From Bradyrhizobium sp. CB2312 (lineage in GTDB: Bacteria > Pseudomonadota > Alphaproteobacteria > Rhizobiales > Xanthobacteraceae), in contig NZ_CP121668.1 of the NCBI RefSeq assembly GCF_029714425.1, positions 6,221,501 to 6,285,500 of the forward strand: 64,000 nucleotides of DNA, given 5' to 3'. Positions 35,471 through 44,738 of this stretch are shown here, in pieces. The notes under the pieces were generated by a model, which worked only from the letters and a program-made list of their open reading frames with translations, was not told the origin of the DNA and ran no database searches. A program made the translations under genes and the position numbers. The first letter of the stretch is position 1; each line of letters opens with the position of its first letter.

Positions 35471-35700
35471 TCAGCCGTGGCGGTCATCGATGTAGCGCCT
35501 GAGCGCCGAAGCGGCATTGAGCATGTGCGCCCGCATTCGGCGGGCCGCTGTCTCTCGTCGCCTTCCGCGGTCGCCTGCATAATGCTCTCATGCCCCTCTC
35601 GCGAACGACGAATGCGTTCACCCCGGCGAAGCTGAGTCCTTCGGAATGCACTGAGCCGTGAACGAACGTCGTGGGCCTGCTCGGCCAGAAACGAGTCATG
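35471..35700 (-). pseudogene. Fragment of a GntR/FCD-family regulator
   Basis: Minus-strand sequence reads SRLSAFRRTQLRRGERIRRS then HESIMQATAEGD in one frame and RMRAHMLNAASALRRYIDDR-HG-stop in another, which is the end of an FCD ligand-binding domain of GntR regulators. The frame changes near 35540 and the winged-helix part is absent. It lies just downstream of the CocE-like gene and may once have been a local regulator. Confidence 0.55.
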
Positions 35701-36000
35701 TAGGCAGTCACAGCCTCCGCTCTCGGAAATTCGGGCGCCATAAGCCTGATTATGTTGGCCGCGATGAGATTTTTCTTGATCTCCCGGTGCACACGCCGCG
35801 CACACGCCACCCTCTAAGTATTTGAGAGATTTGAACTCTCGCGCCAATCCATCATGGGGAAGTTCGAGCTACCTTCAGCAAACGACGTCCGATTGGAGCT
35901 AGTTTAGTGGCGGGAGTGTCAGTCAATCCCTTATTGAACCATGCGATATAATGACTTTCCCAGGCCAAATCTGCATTCGAGTTACGGCTAAGGCCCGAAG
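35701..36000. other. Gap without a recognisable gene
   Basis: Short open frames occur on both strands but none shows a domain or start signal. A 5-bp-stem hairpin with loop TTCAAAT near 35822-35838 (minus strand) looks like a tRNA T-arm, but no matching acceptor, D or anticodon arm is present. Confidence 0.45.
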
Positions 36001-36362
36001 TCAGCCCTTGGAGTGCGTCGGTCCCGTCTCAGGCTGCTCGTGTGGCAGCGAGAAATGCTTCACCCTTCGAGCCGGATTATTGTTGAAGAGCAGCCTTAGA
36101 ACGTCAGGTCCCGAGTAATGCCAGCTGGATCCGCGGCGTTCTTGGCGAACCCGATCGCGGCCGGGTCGCTCATGCTTCTGAGCAATCGATCCATCCAAAG
36201 CGGCAAGTACCGCGCTGCCGATCGCCTGCTGCTGCTTGCGCAAATGATCTTCGAGAAGCTCGTGCCGCGTAATGTAAGCCCGCGTTTACTCCGGGAATGG
36301 CATGGTTCATCAGGAGCTTGGCGTCGACTTCGGATACGTCGGCAGCGGTTGCAATCGCACCG
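36001..36362 (-). pseudogene. Remnant of a tyrosine recombinase/integrase C-terminus
   Basis: Minus-strand frame reads TAADVSEVDAKLLMNHAIPG then VNAG; after one inserted base near 36277 it goes on YITRHELLEDHLRKQQQAIG then SAVLAALDG. This is the last part of a phage-type integrase as found in rhizobial islands. The catalytic core lies before the fragment and is missing. It marks an old integration or deletion event at the left edge of the disturbed region. Confidence 0.6.
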
Positions 36363-36368
36363 GATGCG

Positions 36369-36960
36369 TCACGCTATTCGCTTCAGGAACAGGACGATCC
36401 GCCGCGTGAAATCGGTAAAGGGGGGGTAGATCATTGATGCGCCCGAGAAGCGCGATTGGAAGAAAACGGGCTTCTCCTTCGAGAATGTCTTGAAGCCGTA
36501 CTCGCCGTGATAATGCCCCATCCCCGAGGCGCCGATGCCGCCGAAAGGCAGGTTCTCCTGAAGGAAGTGCACCATTGCGTCGTTAATGGTGACCCCGCCA
36601 GAGATGGTTTGCGCCAAGACCTTCTTCTGCTTGGCACTGTCGTTTCCAAACCAGTACAATGCCAACGGCCGATCGCGCCCGTTGATGAAGGCCATCGCCT
36701 CGTCGAGCGTGTCGGCCGAGACGATTGGAAGCAGCGGCCCGAAGATCTCCTCTTGCATTACCGTCATATCGGGTGTGGCGCCCACGATCAGGGTCGGAGC
36801 TATGATCCGCCGGCCGGGGTCCCCGCCGACCGTGACGATCTTCGCATCTTTCGCGCGAGCATCCTCGACGAGTTTGCGGAGCCGGTCGGCATGGCGCTCG
36901 CTGATGATGCCATTGGCGTCGGGGTTGCCCTCGATCGACGGGTATTGCTTCAGTATGGGC
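36369..36960 (-). pseudogene. 3' fragment of an aldehyde dehydrogenase (coniferyl aldehyde dehydrogenase-like)
   Basis: The minus strand encodes about 195 residues of the C-terminal half: ILKQYPSIEGNPDANGIISE, IVTVGGDPGRRIIAPTLIVG, TVMQEEIFGPLLPIVSADTL, GGVTINDAMVHFLQENLPFG and the hydrophobic C-terminal tail MIYPPFTDFTRRIVLFLKR typical of the CalB/fatty-aldehyde subgroup. The catalytic Cys and the NAD-binding half are absent. Homology stops at about 36960, where a truncated kinase begins in the opposite direction. Confidence 0.85.
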
Positions 36961-36994
36961 GCAGGATTGCCCCGAGAATTTCGCGGATCGCGCC

Positions 36995-39310
36995 GTGCTC
37001 GCGGGCGCCGAAATCGCTCGCCTTCAGGGCCGAGAACTTGACGCCGAGCGTCTCTTTGAACAAGCCATCCGCTCCGCCCGCGACAACGGCTTCGTCCACC
37101 ACGAGGCGCTCGCTTACGAATTGGCCGCGCGCTTTTACGGCACGCGTGGCTTCGAAGAGTTTGCTCGCATCTATCTGCAAAGAGCGCGCGATTGCTATGT
37201 TCGCTGGGGGGCGGACGGCAAGGTGCGGCAACTAGAGGATATTCATCCGCACCTCAAGGAGGTGATATCAGAGCCGGGCCCGATGAGCACTATCGGGGCA
37301 CCGGTGGAGCATCTCGATCTCGCGACCGTCATCAAGGTGTCTGAAGCGGTATCAGGCGAGATGGTTTTGGAAAAGCTCATCGAGACGCTGATGCACACGG
37401 CCATTGAACAAGCAGGAGCCGAACGGGGTCTGTTGATCCTGACGCACGAAAACGAGCCACGCATCGAGGCGGAAGCCACGACGGTCGGCGATAGGGTTAC
37501 CGTCGAACTGCGCGATGCAGCCGTGACCGAGGCCGTTCTTCAGGAATCCGTTCTGCAATACGTACTGCGGACCAGAGAGTGCGCTGTTCTCGAGGATGCC
37601 GCGTCCCAGCCTCCTTTTGCCACGGACGCCTACGTCAATCAGCGCAAGGCTCGTTCCATTCTGTGCTTGCCCCTGATCAATCATGCGAAACTTATCGGGG
37701 TGCTCTACCTTGAGAACACGCTGACGCCCCACGTCTTTGCACCCGCGCGAGTTGCCGTTATGAAGTTACTCGCCTCGCAAGCGGCAATCGCGCTGGAAAA
37801 TGCCACCCTGTATCGCGATCTCAGAGAACGAGAGGCGAAGATCCGCCGCCTGGTCGACGCCAACATCATCGGGATCATTATCTGGGAGCTTGAAGGTCCA
37901 ATTCTGGAGGCCAATGATGCGTTTCTGCGCATCGTGGGGTACGACCGCGAGGATCTCGCCTCGGGCCGCCTGCTCTGGACTAAGCTGACACCGCCGGAAT
38001 GGCTCGACCGCCACGAGCGATGGTGGATCCCGGAACTGAAGAAGGCTGGAAGCGTGCAGCCGTTCGAGAAAGAGTATTTTCGCAAGGACGGAAGCCGCGT
38101 GCCGGTGTTGATCGGAATGGCTGCGTTCGACGATCAACGGGACCAAGGCGTCTCCTTTGTCGTCGACCTGACGGAGCGCAAACGGTCCGAGGAAGCTCTG
38201 CGAGAGAGCGAGGAGCGTTTTCGTACTCTCGTACAGTTCTCTTTCGATGTGTACTGGGAATCCGATGCGGACCATCGCTTCACCCGCCAGGAGTTCGCCG
38301 AAAGCACGGTTGACGCGCCCGCCTCGGGCTCTGAACTTGGTAAAACCCGCTGGGAGGTGCCCTACTTGGAGCCCGACGAGGAGGCTTGGCGCAAGCATCG
38401 GGAGACCCTCGATGCCCACCTGCCGTTCCGCGATTTCGAACTCGCGCGCCCTACGCCCGACGGCCGCAAGCGCTATGTAGCCGTCTCCGGGATGCCGGTT
38501 TTCGACCAGTCCGGGCAGTTCACCGGTTATCGCGGCGTCGGACGGCACATCACCGAACAGAAGCGGGCCGCGGAGGCCCTGCGCGAGATGCAGAGGGAGT
38601 TGGCGCATGCCAACCGCCTCGCCACCATGGGCGAACTCACCGCCTCGATCGCCCACGAGGTGAGCCAGCCGATTGCCGGGGCATCCATGAATGCTGGTGC
38701 GGCCGAGCGATTCCTTGACAGAAACCCGCCTGACCTCGAGCGCGTCCGGCAATCACTGGGGTGGATTATCAACGACACCGCGAGGGCCGGCGACATCATC
38801 CAACGAATTCGTGATCTCATCAAGAAAGCACCGCCCCGGAAGGATCGCTTGGACATCAACGAAGCGATCCGGGACGTGATTGAGCTTGCCCGCGGCGAAG
38901 CGATGAAGAACGGCGTCTCGGTGCAGACGGAACTTGCAGACAGCTTGCCGCTTGTCGAGGGCGATCGCGTCCAATTGCAGCAGGTGATACTCAATCTGAT
39001 TATCAATGCCGTCCAGGCAACAGGCACGGTCGCGGACGGGTCCAGAAGGGTGCTCATCACCACGGCGCAGGCTGCGCCTGAATGTATTCTCGTCGAGGTG
39101 AAGGACTCCGGACCGGGATTGATCGTCGAAAATCTCGAGCGCGTCTTCGATCCCTTCTACACGACGAAGCCAGGCGGCCTCGGGGTCGGACTGTCGATTT
39201 GCCGCTCGATCATCGAAGCTCATGCCGGACGCTTGTGGGTGACCCACAACCTGCCGCGTGGTGCGATTTTTCAGTTCACAGTTCCGGCCTACCCGGTTGA
39301 CGCCTCGTGA
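36995..39310 (+). CDS. N-terminally truncated multidomain sensor histidine kinase
   Basis: 771 residues that match the C-terminal part of the giant trifunctional Ser/Thr-kinase/AAA/sensor-kinase proteins. Family homology already begins in frame at 36946 (WAQDCPENFADRAVLAGAEI), with no start codon, so the 5' two thirds are lost. Remaining parts: end of the helical repeat region (1-90), GAF (about 110-265), PAS (275-400), PAS (405-520), HisKA with ELTASIAHEVSQP near residue 554, and HATPase (NLIINAVQATG, DSGPGLI, GVGLSICRSIIE). GTG 36995 is the first plausible start. The frame is clean to the stop, so a soluble kinase could still be made, or decay is recent. Confidence 0.8.
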   Translation: MLAGAEIARLQGRELDAERLFEQAIRSARDNGFVHHEALAYELAARFYGTRGFEEFARIYLQRARDCYVRWGADGKVRQLEDIHPHLKEVISEPGPMSTIGAPVEHLDLATVIKVSEAVSGEMVLEKLIETLMHTAIEQAGAERGLLILTHENEPRIEAEATTVGDRVTVELRDAAVTEAVLQESVLQYVLRTRECAVLEDAASQPPFATDAYVNQRKARSILCLPLINHAKLIGVLYLENTLTPHVFAPARVAVMKLLASQAAIALENATLYRDLREREAKIRRLVDANIIGIIIWELEGPILEANDAFLRIVGYDREDLASGRLLWTKLTPPEWLDRHERWWIPELKKAGSVQPFEKEYFRKDGSRVPVLIGMAAFDDQRDQGVSFVVDLTERKRSEEALRESEERFRTLVQFSFDVYWESDADHRFTRQEFAESTVDAPASGSELGKTRWEVPYLEPDEEAWRKHRETLDAHLPFRDFELARPTPDGRKRYVAVSGMPVFDQSGQFTGYRGVGRHITEQKRAAEALREMQRELAHANRLATMGELTASIAHEVSQPIAGASMNAGAAERFLDRNPPDLERVRQSLGWIINDTARAGDIIQRIRDLIKKAPPRKDRLDINEAIRDVIELARGEAMKNGVSVQTELADSLPLVEGDRVQLQQVILNLIINAVQATGTVADGSRRVLITTAQAAPECILVEVKDSGPGLIVENLERVFDPFYTTKPGGLGVGLSICRSIIEAHAGRLWVTHNLPRGAIFQFTVPAYPVDAS

Positions 39311-39770
39311 TGATCGCCGGCTTCAACTTCGCGCACCGGCGTCCTTCGAGCGGGGCAGCGATTGCGTTAGAAGCAATCGATGCTTTCGTGTTTAAGTCCC
39401 GCACATGCGCCACAAGCCGGCTCACGTACGCCCTTCAACATCCATGCCGCTATACTAATTCCGCGAAAATAGTATAGCCGCCGGGGCGCGCGTGATCGCC
39501 AAGCCGCCCATAATGGCGGCAATATGCTCCAAAGAGAACTCCTAGGCCATCAAGCCAACTCCTGAGAAACGTCGCCGGGCGCATCGCCATTCGCGATGCA
39601 TCTGCGAGGGATCACTCCCCGCGCATTGATGTCATTATGGAGGAACGACAATCGAAAGAGGAGTGTCGATCAGTCGCGAAACGGATTTCGACCCCCTATC
39701 CGGATGCACGATAATCGATGGGTGCGGTTTCGATTTACCAGTCGTCCGCTCCATGCGTCGGCCGTTAACG
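39311..39770. other. Gap without gene, contains dyad elements
   Basis: No coding sequence is supported. A 30-bp dyad lies at 39449-39478 and a small hairpin GCCGCC-CATAAT-GGCGGC at 39503-39520. Local composition is AT-richer than the flanks. Confidence 0.55.
39449..39478. other. 30-bp dyad resembling a recombinase or operator site
   Basis: GCTATACTAATT, six central bases CCGCGA, then AAATAGTATAGC: 12-bp arms with one mismatch pair. The geometry (inverted arms around a short core) is like site-specific recombination sites or a large repressor operator. It sits in a region full of broken genes. Confidence 0.5.
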
Positions 39771-42101
39771 CTATGGCAGACCGCGCCTTTCTTCGTCGGT
39801 AAGATATCGCTTTTTCTCTTCGCTCAAGGCACCGTTCCCCAGCACCTGGAATGAGCTGTTCACATCATAGATCGAGCTCCGCTTGTCGTTACGCTTTGGC
39901 TGTTCCTCCCGTCGCTCACCTTCGCTATCGCCCGACGCGCCGCCATAGCCGAGCACCTCGACGATGATCACCGACGGCCGGCCGCTCGATGACTGCTGGG
40001 TCGCGTCCTTGGCAGCGTCGGCGGCGGCCCTGTCCTTGGTTTCAACCGTCAGCGGCGCAACTACGCTCACCGGTTTCGGCACACCCTTGGTTTCGCCGCC
40101 GACCTTGATGTTGTCCACATTCAGAACGAACAGGGCAGCGACGTTCAAATTGCCGCTGGCGCGAATGCCGGCGTCTCCTGCGTTGACGGTGCCCTTCGGC
40201 GCGATCAGATCCACGTCACCTTCGGTCACACCGGCATAGGCGACGACAGTGCCGATGCCACTACCGGAGATGTCGGCGCGCTCGGTGACCATGGTATTGG
40301 CGTTGACATCGGTGGTGACGATTGGCGCAGAGACTGAACGAGCCGTCTTGGCGCCACGGCCGGCGTCGATGTCGCCAAGCGTCGACCAGATGATATCGTC
40401 GCCGCCGCCGAAGGTCAGAATGCGCGACTGGTTCACGACCACGTCGTTGCGTGCAAAGATATTGATATTGCCAAAGCCGAGCGTGACAACGCCGTTACCG
40501 TTGCCCACCGTGGCGGTGAGCGAGGCGGCCTGAAAGCCGCCGCCCGGCGTCAGGATGTCGATGTCACCGCCGAAATTGGTGCGCAGGACCACGTTGCCGA
40601 ACTTGGCATCGCCGCTCCAACCAGACCCCGGAAACAGCGTCGCGATCGCGGCGTAACCGCGATTGTAGCCGCCATTGACCGGCTGGCCACTCGCATTCAG
40701 CGTGTTCTGGTCGTTGCCGGCGGCGCGCAGCTCCTCCATGTAGACCTCGCGCAGGAAGCGCTGCTGGGTCAGCGCCGGCAAAGTCTTGAAGCGCACCCAA
40801 GCATCGAGCGGCGAAAGAACCTCGCCGGTGACCCTGGCGACGAAGCCGGCGACGCCCTCGTGCAGAATGTGGATGTTACCGTTCTTTCGGGTCTCAACGT
40901 TTGGCAGCAGGTAGATCGGCAGCATCGCGCCGCCGACACTTGCTTTCAGATAGTCGGGCATGTCTGCGACATTGGCAGGATCGAGATAGGCAGCAATCAA
41001 GGCGCCATAAGCGGGCTGCTTGCCGCGCAAGCCGGCCAGGATCGAGATGCCGGCGCCTTCAGTGGATTGGCCGGCAATCACCTGATTGGTGGCAAGTCCG
41101 GTACTTTGAATGCTGGGGGCCACCCCATAGACGTCGCGGCCTGCCGACAGCAGCAGCGCACCTGGTCCCTGGATCGAGATGCCGTTGGGAATGATATCAT
41201 TACCGGCCTCAAGCATCGACACGTCGGTGCGATTGAGATTGCGCAGCAGGAGACTGTTGTTGCGGATGTCGGTGCCAGCCCGGAACCAGGTTTGCTCGCT
41301 GGTCACGATCTGACTGACGGCAAGGATCGAACCGGTGCGCGCGTAAATCCGGCTCGGTTCAGTATCATCGATCCCAGTAGTGGCCCCGTCTGTGACCAGA
41401 CCCGCCTGAAAATCCGCGTTCTGGGTGCCACCGGCGGTCGGCAGGAACGGCGACGGCAGCATCGCCGCCGTCGCGTGCGCCATGAGTACAGCGCCGTTGA
41501 GCAGGACGCTGCCGCCGGCGAGGATTTGCAGTTCGGGATGACTGCCCGGCATCACCGACAGACGATTGGACATCACGTTGATGGATGGACTGACCAGCAC
41601 GGGAATCTGCACATTGCCGTTCAGCGCCGTGATCCGCGTATTTGACGGATAGAGGTTGGCGGCCTTGGTCGTGAACCATTGATAGCTTTCGTCCGCGGTG
41701 ACACAGCAATGGTCAAGGACCGAAATGCTCAGCGCTTTGGAAATATATTTTCCCTGATTGACCAGGATGGCATTGCCGCCGACCGAGGTCAGATCGAGCG
41801 CGGTGCGCTCGGTATAGCCGCTCATGGACGTCGTACCCGCCATCAGCGGGTCGAGCACGGTCTGCAGCCGCAAATCGCCGGCCGTCGTCACCGACATCGT
41901 TGCGTCGCCAAGTGCCAATACCGGCGCCAGCGAATAGGTGAAGGTGGTCGCCGCGTTAGCTGTATCGGTAATGGTCACGCTGCGCCCGACGGCGAATTCT
42001 CCGGCAAAGATGCTGCCGTCGCCACGGCCGACATAGAGCTGGCCGCCGCGGACGGCGCCGCCGACATTGACGTCGAGGGCGCCGCCATTGCGCAGCGACA
42101 A
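39771..42101 (-). pseudogene. 3' part of a filamentous haemagglutinin-family adhesin (DUF3739 type)
   Basis: An open frame of 776 residues without a proper start (TTG 42101, no ribosome binding site). It is the C-terminal part of a large two-partner-secretion-type exoprotein: SLRNGGALDVNVGGAVRGGQ, repeated beta-helix segments such as LQILAGGSVLLNGAVLMAHA and GALLLSAGRDVYGVAPSIQS, then the DUF3739 end ADISGSGIGTVVAYAG, KGTVNAGDAGIRASGNLNVA and a charged tail. The signal peptide, secretion domain and most of the helix are absent. Upstream sequence of the same family lies on the opposite strand right after 42101, so the gene has been broken by an inversion. Confidence 0.85.
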
Positions 42102-42275
42102 TATCTTTGTCGGCGCAGCCCAGATCGCCAGGCTCGATATGCGCGCCTATGCGGCGGGGTCCGGCGGTGCGCTGACGGTCAACACCACAACGCCCTGATC
42201 GATGTCAGCGGCCAATGGATCAACGATGTGATCGGCGGCGCCAGTTCTGTCGTGCCCGTCATCAACGGGGGGCGA
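42100..42275 (+). pseudogene. Inverted fragment of the same haemagglutinin family
   Basis: On the plus strand 42100-42190 reads NIFVGAAQIARLDMRAYAAG then SGGALTVNT, and after a frame change near 42192 LIDVSGQWINDVIGGASSVV then PVINGG. Both are segments that occur upstream of the DUF3739 region in this adhesin family. They face away from the large 3' fragment. The fragment is frameshifted and ends near 42275. Confidence 0.65.
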
Positions 42276-43083
42276 TCAAGCGCTCGCGGCTTGGCTCCGC
42301 GTAGCGACGGAGGCGGACCGAGAGGGCGCCGGGTTCTCGACTTCGAAGGCTGCGCGACGCATGTGTAACGTATCCCGACGCGCTGCGGGCGCTTCGCTCT
42401 GCATCTTCAACTAGACGTCGAAGATCTTCCAAATCTGAGACTGAGTTCGCTAACTCGTTGGGCATAAAGCATTCCGCGAGAGCTTCGCATGAATGTCCCC
42501 CACAGTACAAAAAGCACGACAGGGACCGCTTCAGAGCAATAGCGAACCTAAAGTAGCAGGATACCTTGGAACACTTAGGGTTTCAATATGTCAGGCTTAC
42601 TGCCTCAGCGAAAGATCCAACGTTGCAAAACCTCGAGTTCGGCCTAACGGCGAGGTGCCGCCTCATGATCTGAAAGTGCTGACGTGTTTGCATCCGTCGC
42701 TTCTACGGCTGAGTGGAAGGCAATCACCACTTACGTCGCGAACTCCTCGCCTCCAGCAAAAGCTGGTTTCTGATGTCGAGCCGAAGAATTGATTCTTCCA
42801 TTCTGGTGAGCGGCGCGAAGGCGCGAAAACGGGCGAACGCAGAGGCGACGCGGTCAATTCCCGCCTAGGGCCGCGAGGCGAAGGAGTCCGGCGCGTACCC
42901 TCGCGGATACGTCATGTCCAGGCACCCGAATTCCGTCGAGCGACTCTCGGGCGCCCTCGAGCTGACGCCCTTTGCCGCAATCCCTTAATTTTTGGTCCAA
43001 CAATGTGGCTCGCCTCCAAATACGATGCTAGGCTACCAAAGCGTCGCCCCAACTCGCGTATCCTTTGGGAGGGGACAGTTTGC
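42276..43083. other. Gap before the radical SAM operon
   Basis: About 800 bp with no supported gene. Short frames on both strands lack domains and start signals. The stretch presumably holds the promoter of the operon that begins at 43084; I could not identify a clear operator. Confidence 0.5.
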
Positions 43084-44670
43084 ATGCACATCGTGCTTAT
43101 CTCCCCGAGAAACCCGCGGAGTTTCTGGACCCTGGACGGATCGCTCCCCGTGCTGGGAAAGCCATGCGTACTACCTAATCTCGCGCTACCGACCATTGCG
43201 GCACTCACCCCCCAGCCGCACACTGTTGAGCTCGTGGACGAGAATGTCGAAGACGTGGATTTTCGCGTCGATGCGGACCTGATTGGAATAACTGGGTTCA
43301 TCGTTCACAAAGAGCGCATGTTCGAGCTGATTGCCGGATTCAAAGCGGAAGGCAAGCGCGTAGCTGTCGGCGGATCTTATGCGACGCTCTGTCCCGAAGA
43401 CTTCGAAGGCAAAGTTGACGTGCTGTTCGCAGGGGAAGCGGAGGAAACGTGGCCGCGCTTTCTGGAAGACTTTTCGCGAGGGGATTTGAAGCCGATCTAC
43501 CGCGCACCACAACTTCCCGACATCGCGTCCCGACCGATCCCGAGATTCGATCTGCTGCGCACGAAACGGTATCGCACGATGCTCATGCAGTTTGCGCGTG
43601 GGTGTCCGTTCGAGTGCGAGTTCTGCGACATCATCGTGATGTACGGGCGGAAGCCCCGGACGAAATCGGTGACCTCCGCCATGGCGGAGGTCGATGCGCT
43701 GTACCGGCTAGGTGCGAGCAGCGTGTTTCTCGTCGACGACAATTTCATCGGTAACCGCGCGCGGGCCAAGGATTTCCTGCGCGCCCTCGCCGAATGGCAA
43801 CAGGAGCGCGGCTACCCGATCACGTTTCAGACCGAGGCCTCCATCAATTTGGCTCGCGATGACGAGTTGCTCGGGTTGATGCGTGCCGCCCACTTTAGGT
43901 CGGTCTTCATAGGGATCGAGAGTCCTCGCAAAGTCTCTCTCAAGGAGACCCGCAAAGTCCAGAACGCCCGCGAGGACATGGTCGTTGCGGTTCACAAGAT
44001 CCAATCATTTGGCATTGAAGTACAGGCCGGCATGATCGTCGGCTTCGATGCCGACGATCCGAGCATATTTGAGGAACACTTCCGATTCCTCGAAGAGGCA
44101 CGAATACCGATCTCGATGACGGGCCTCCTCAACGCCCTTCCCAAGACCCCGCTTTACAAGCGGCTTGAGCGAGAAGGCAGACTGCTCGGAACCACGACCG
44201 GTGATCAATTTGTGTTCACCAACATCATGCCTGCTGGGATGACCCGGCTGGAGCTCTATCGGGGTTACCGCGAGTTGTTGGAGGACCTCTACAACCACAA
44301 GCTCTTCCGGCGAAGGGCGCTGAAACTCATCCGCCACATCGGCGGAGGGGGCGCGCGGTTTAGCTTGCGAGACGTCGACGTATTTTTTCGGTATCTCTGG
44401 TATTGCATTCTCGGAGCCGACAAGTCGCGCGCCGCCTTGAGCATTTCATTATTGGCAGCGGCGCTGATCTACAAACCCAGTCGCTTAGGCGTCGCCGTGT
44501 CCCTGGCGATCTGGCACGTCCATCTGCATGATTTCGTGCGCACGCTCTCGCCCTTGCTTTCGGAAATGCAGGAGGCTTTGGCGCGCAACCCGGCTAGCAA
44601 CCACATTTTGCCTGCGCAGATTCTTAGCCAAGATCCTGATCCTTCTGCGTTTGAAGAGCCAGCAGTATGA
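43084..44670 (+). CDS. B12-binding radical SAM protein, HpnP-like (DUF4070)
   Basis: Predicted cobalamin-dependent radical SAM enzyme of 528 residues. A Rossmann-type B12 domain (MHIVLISPRNPRSFWTLDGS, DLIGITGFIV, VAVGGSYATLCPEDFEGKVD) is followed by the radical SAM barrel with the cluster motif ARGCPFECEFCDIIVMYGRK near residue 180, SVFLVDDNFIGNRARAKDFL and FIGIESPRKVSLKETRKVQN, and a DUF4070-type C-terminal domain. The segment order and wording resemble the hopanoid C-2 methylase HpnP closely, but no hopanoid genes are near, so the substrate is probably different. ATG 43084 is preceded by GGGAGGGGA. First gene of a five-gene operon. Confidence 0.88.
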   Translation: MHIVLISPRNPRSFWTLDGSLPVLGKPCVLPNLALPTIAALTPQPHTVELVDENVEDVDFRVDADLIGITGFIVHKERMFELIAGFKAEGKRVAVGGSYATLCPEDFEGKVDVLFAGEAEETWPRFLEDFSRGDLKPIYRAPQLPDIASRPIPRFDLLRTKRYRTMLMQFARGCPFECEFCDIIVMYGRKPRTKSVTSAMAEVDALYRLGASSVFLVDDNFIGNRARAKDFLRALAEWQQERGYPITFQTEASINLARDDELLGLMRAAHFRSVFIGIESPRKVSLKETRKVQNAREDMVVAVHKIQSFGIEVQAGMIVGFDADDPSIFEEHFRFLEEARIPISMTGLLNALPKTPLYKRLEREGRLLGTTTGDQFVFTNIMPAGMTRLELYRGYRELLEDLYNHKLFRRRALKLIRHIGGGGARFSLRDVDVFFRYLWYCILGADKSRAALSISLLAAALIYKPSRLGVAVSLAIWHVHLHDFVRTLSPLLSEMQEALARNPASNHILPAQILSQDPDPSAFEEPAV

Positions 44671-44730
44671 GAAAAGATTGCGCAAGTCGCGAAAGGGAGA
44701 CGCTGTAGGACGCTCGAGAAAAGATTGCGC
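44669..44730. repeat. 15-bp direct repeat between the first two operon genes
   Basis: GAGAAAAGATTGCGC occurs at 44669-44683 and again at 44716-44730, with 32 bases between. The first copy overlaps the stop codon of the radical SAM gene and the second ends eight bases before the thiolase-like ATG. It may be a small duplication or a protein-binding pair. Confidence 0.75.
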
Positions 44731-44738
44731 GAGGAACT

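Noticed and set aside
35392..35847. A 151-codon minus-strand frame
   Set aside because: Its middle belongs to an FCD-domain remnant that changes frame, so the frame as a whole is not a gene. The first part has no recognisable homology.
35806..35880. Possible tRNA on the minus strand (hairpin GAGAG-TTCAAAT-CTCTC)
   Set aside because: Only a T-arm-like hairpin is present. No acceptor stem partner, anticodon arm or D arm can be drawn at the right distances.
42493..42792. A 99-codon plus-strand frame before the radical SAM operon
   Set aside because: No domain, no ribosome binding site, unusual composition.
43084..44670. Calling the first radical SAM gene hpnP
   Set aside because: Similarity is strong but context has no hopanoid genes, and I cannot place it in the true HpnP clade without a tree.
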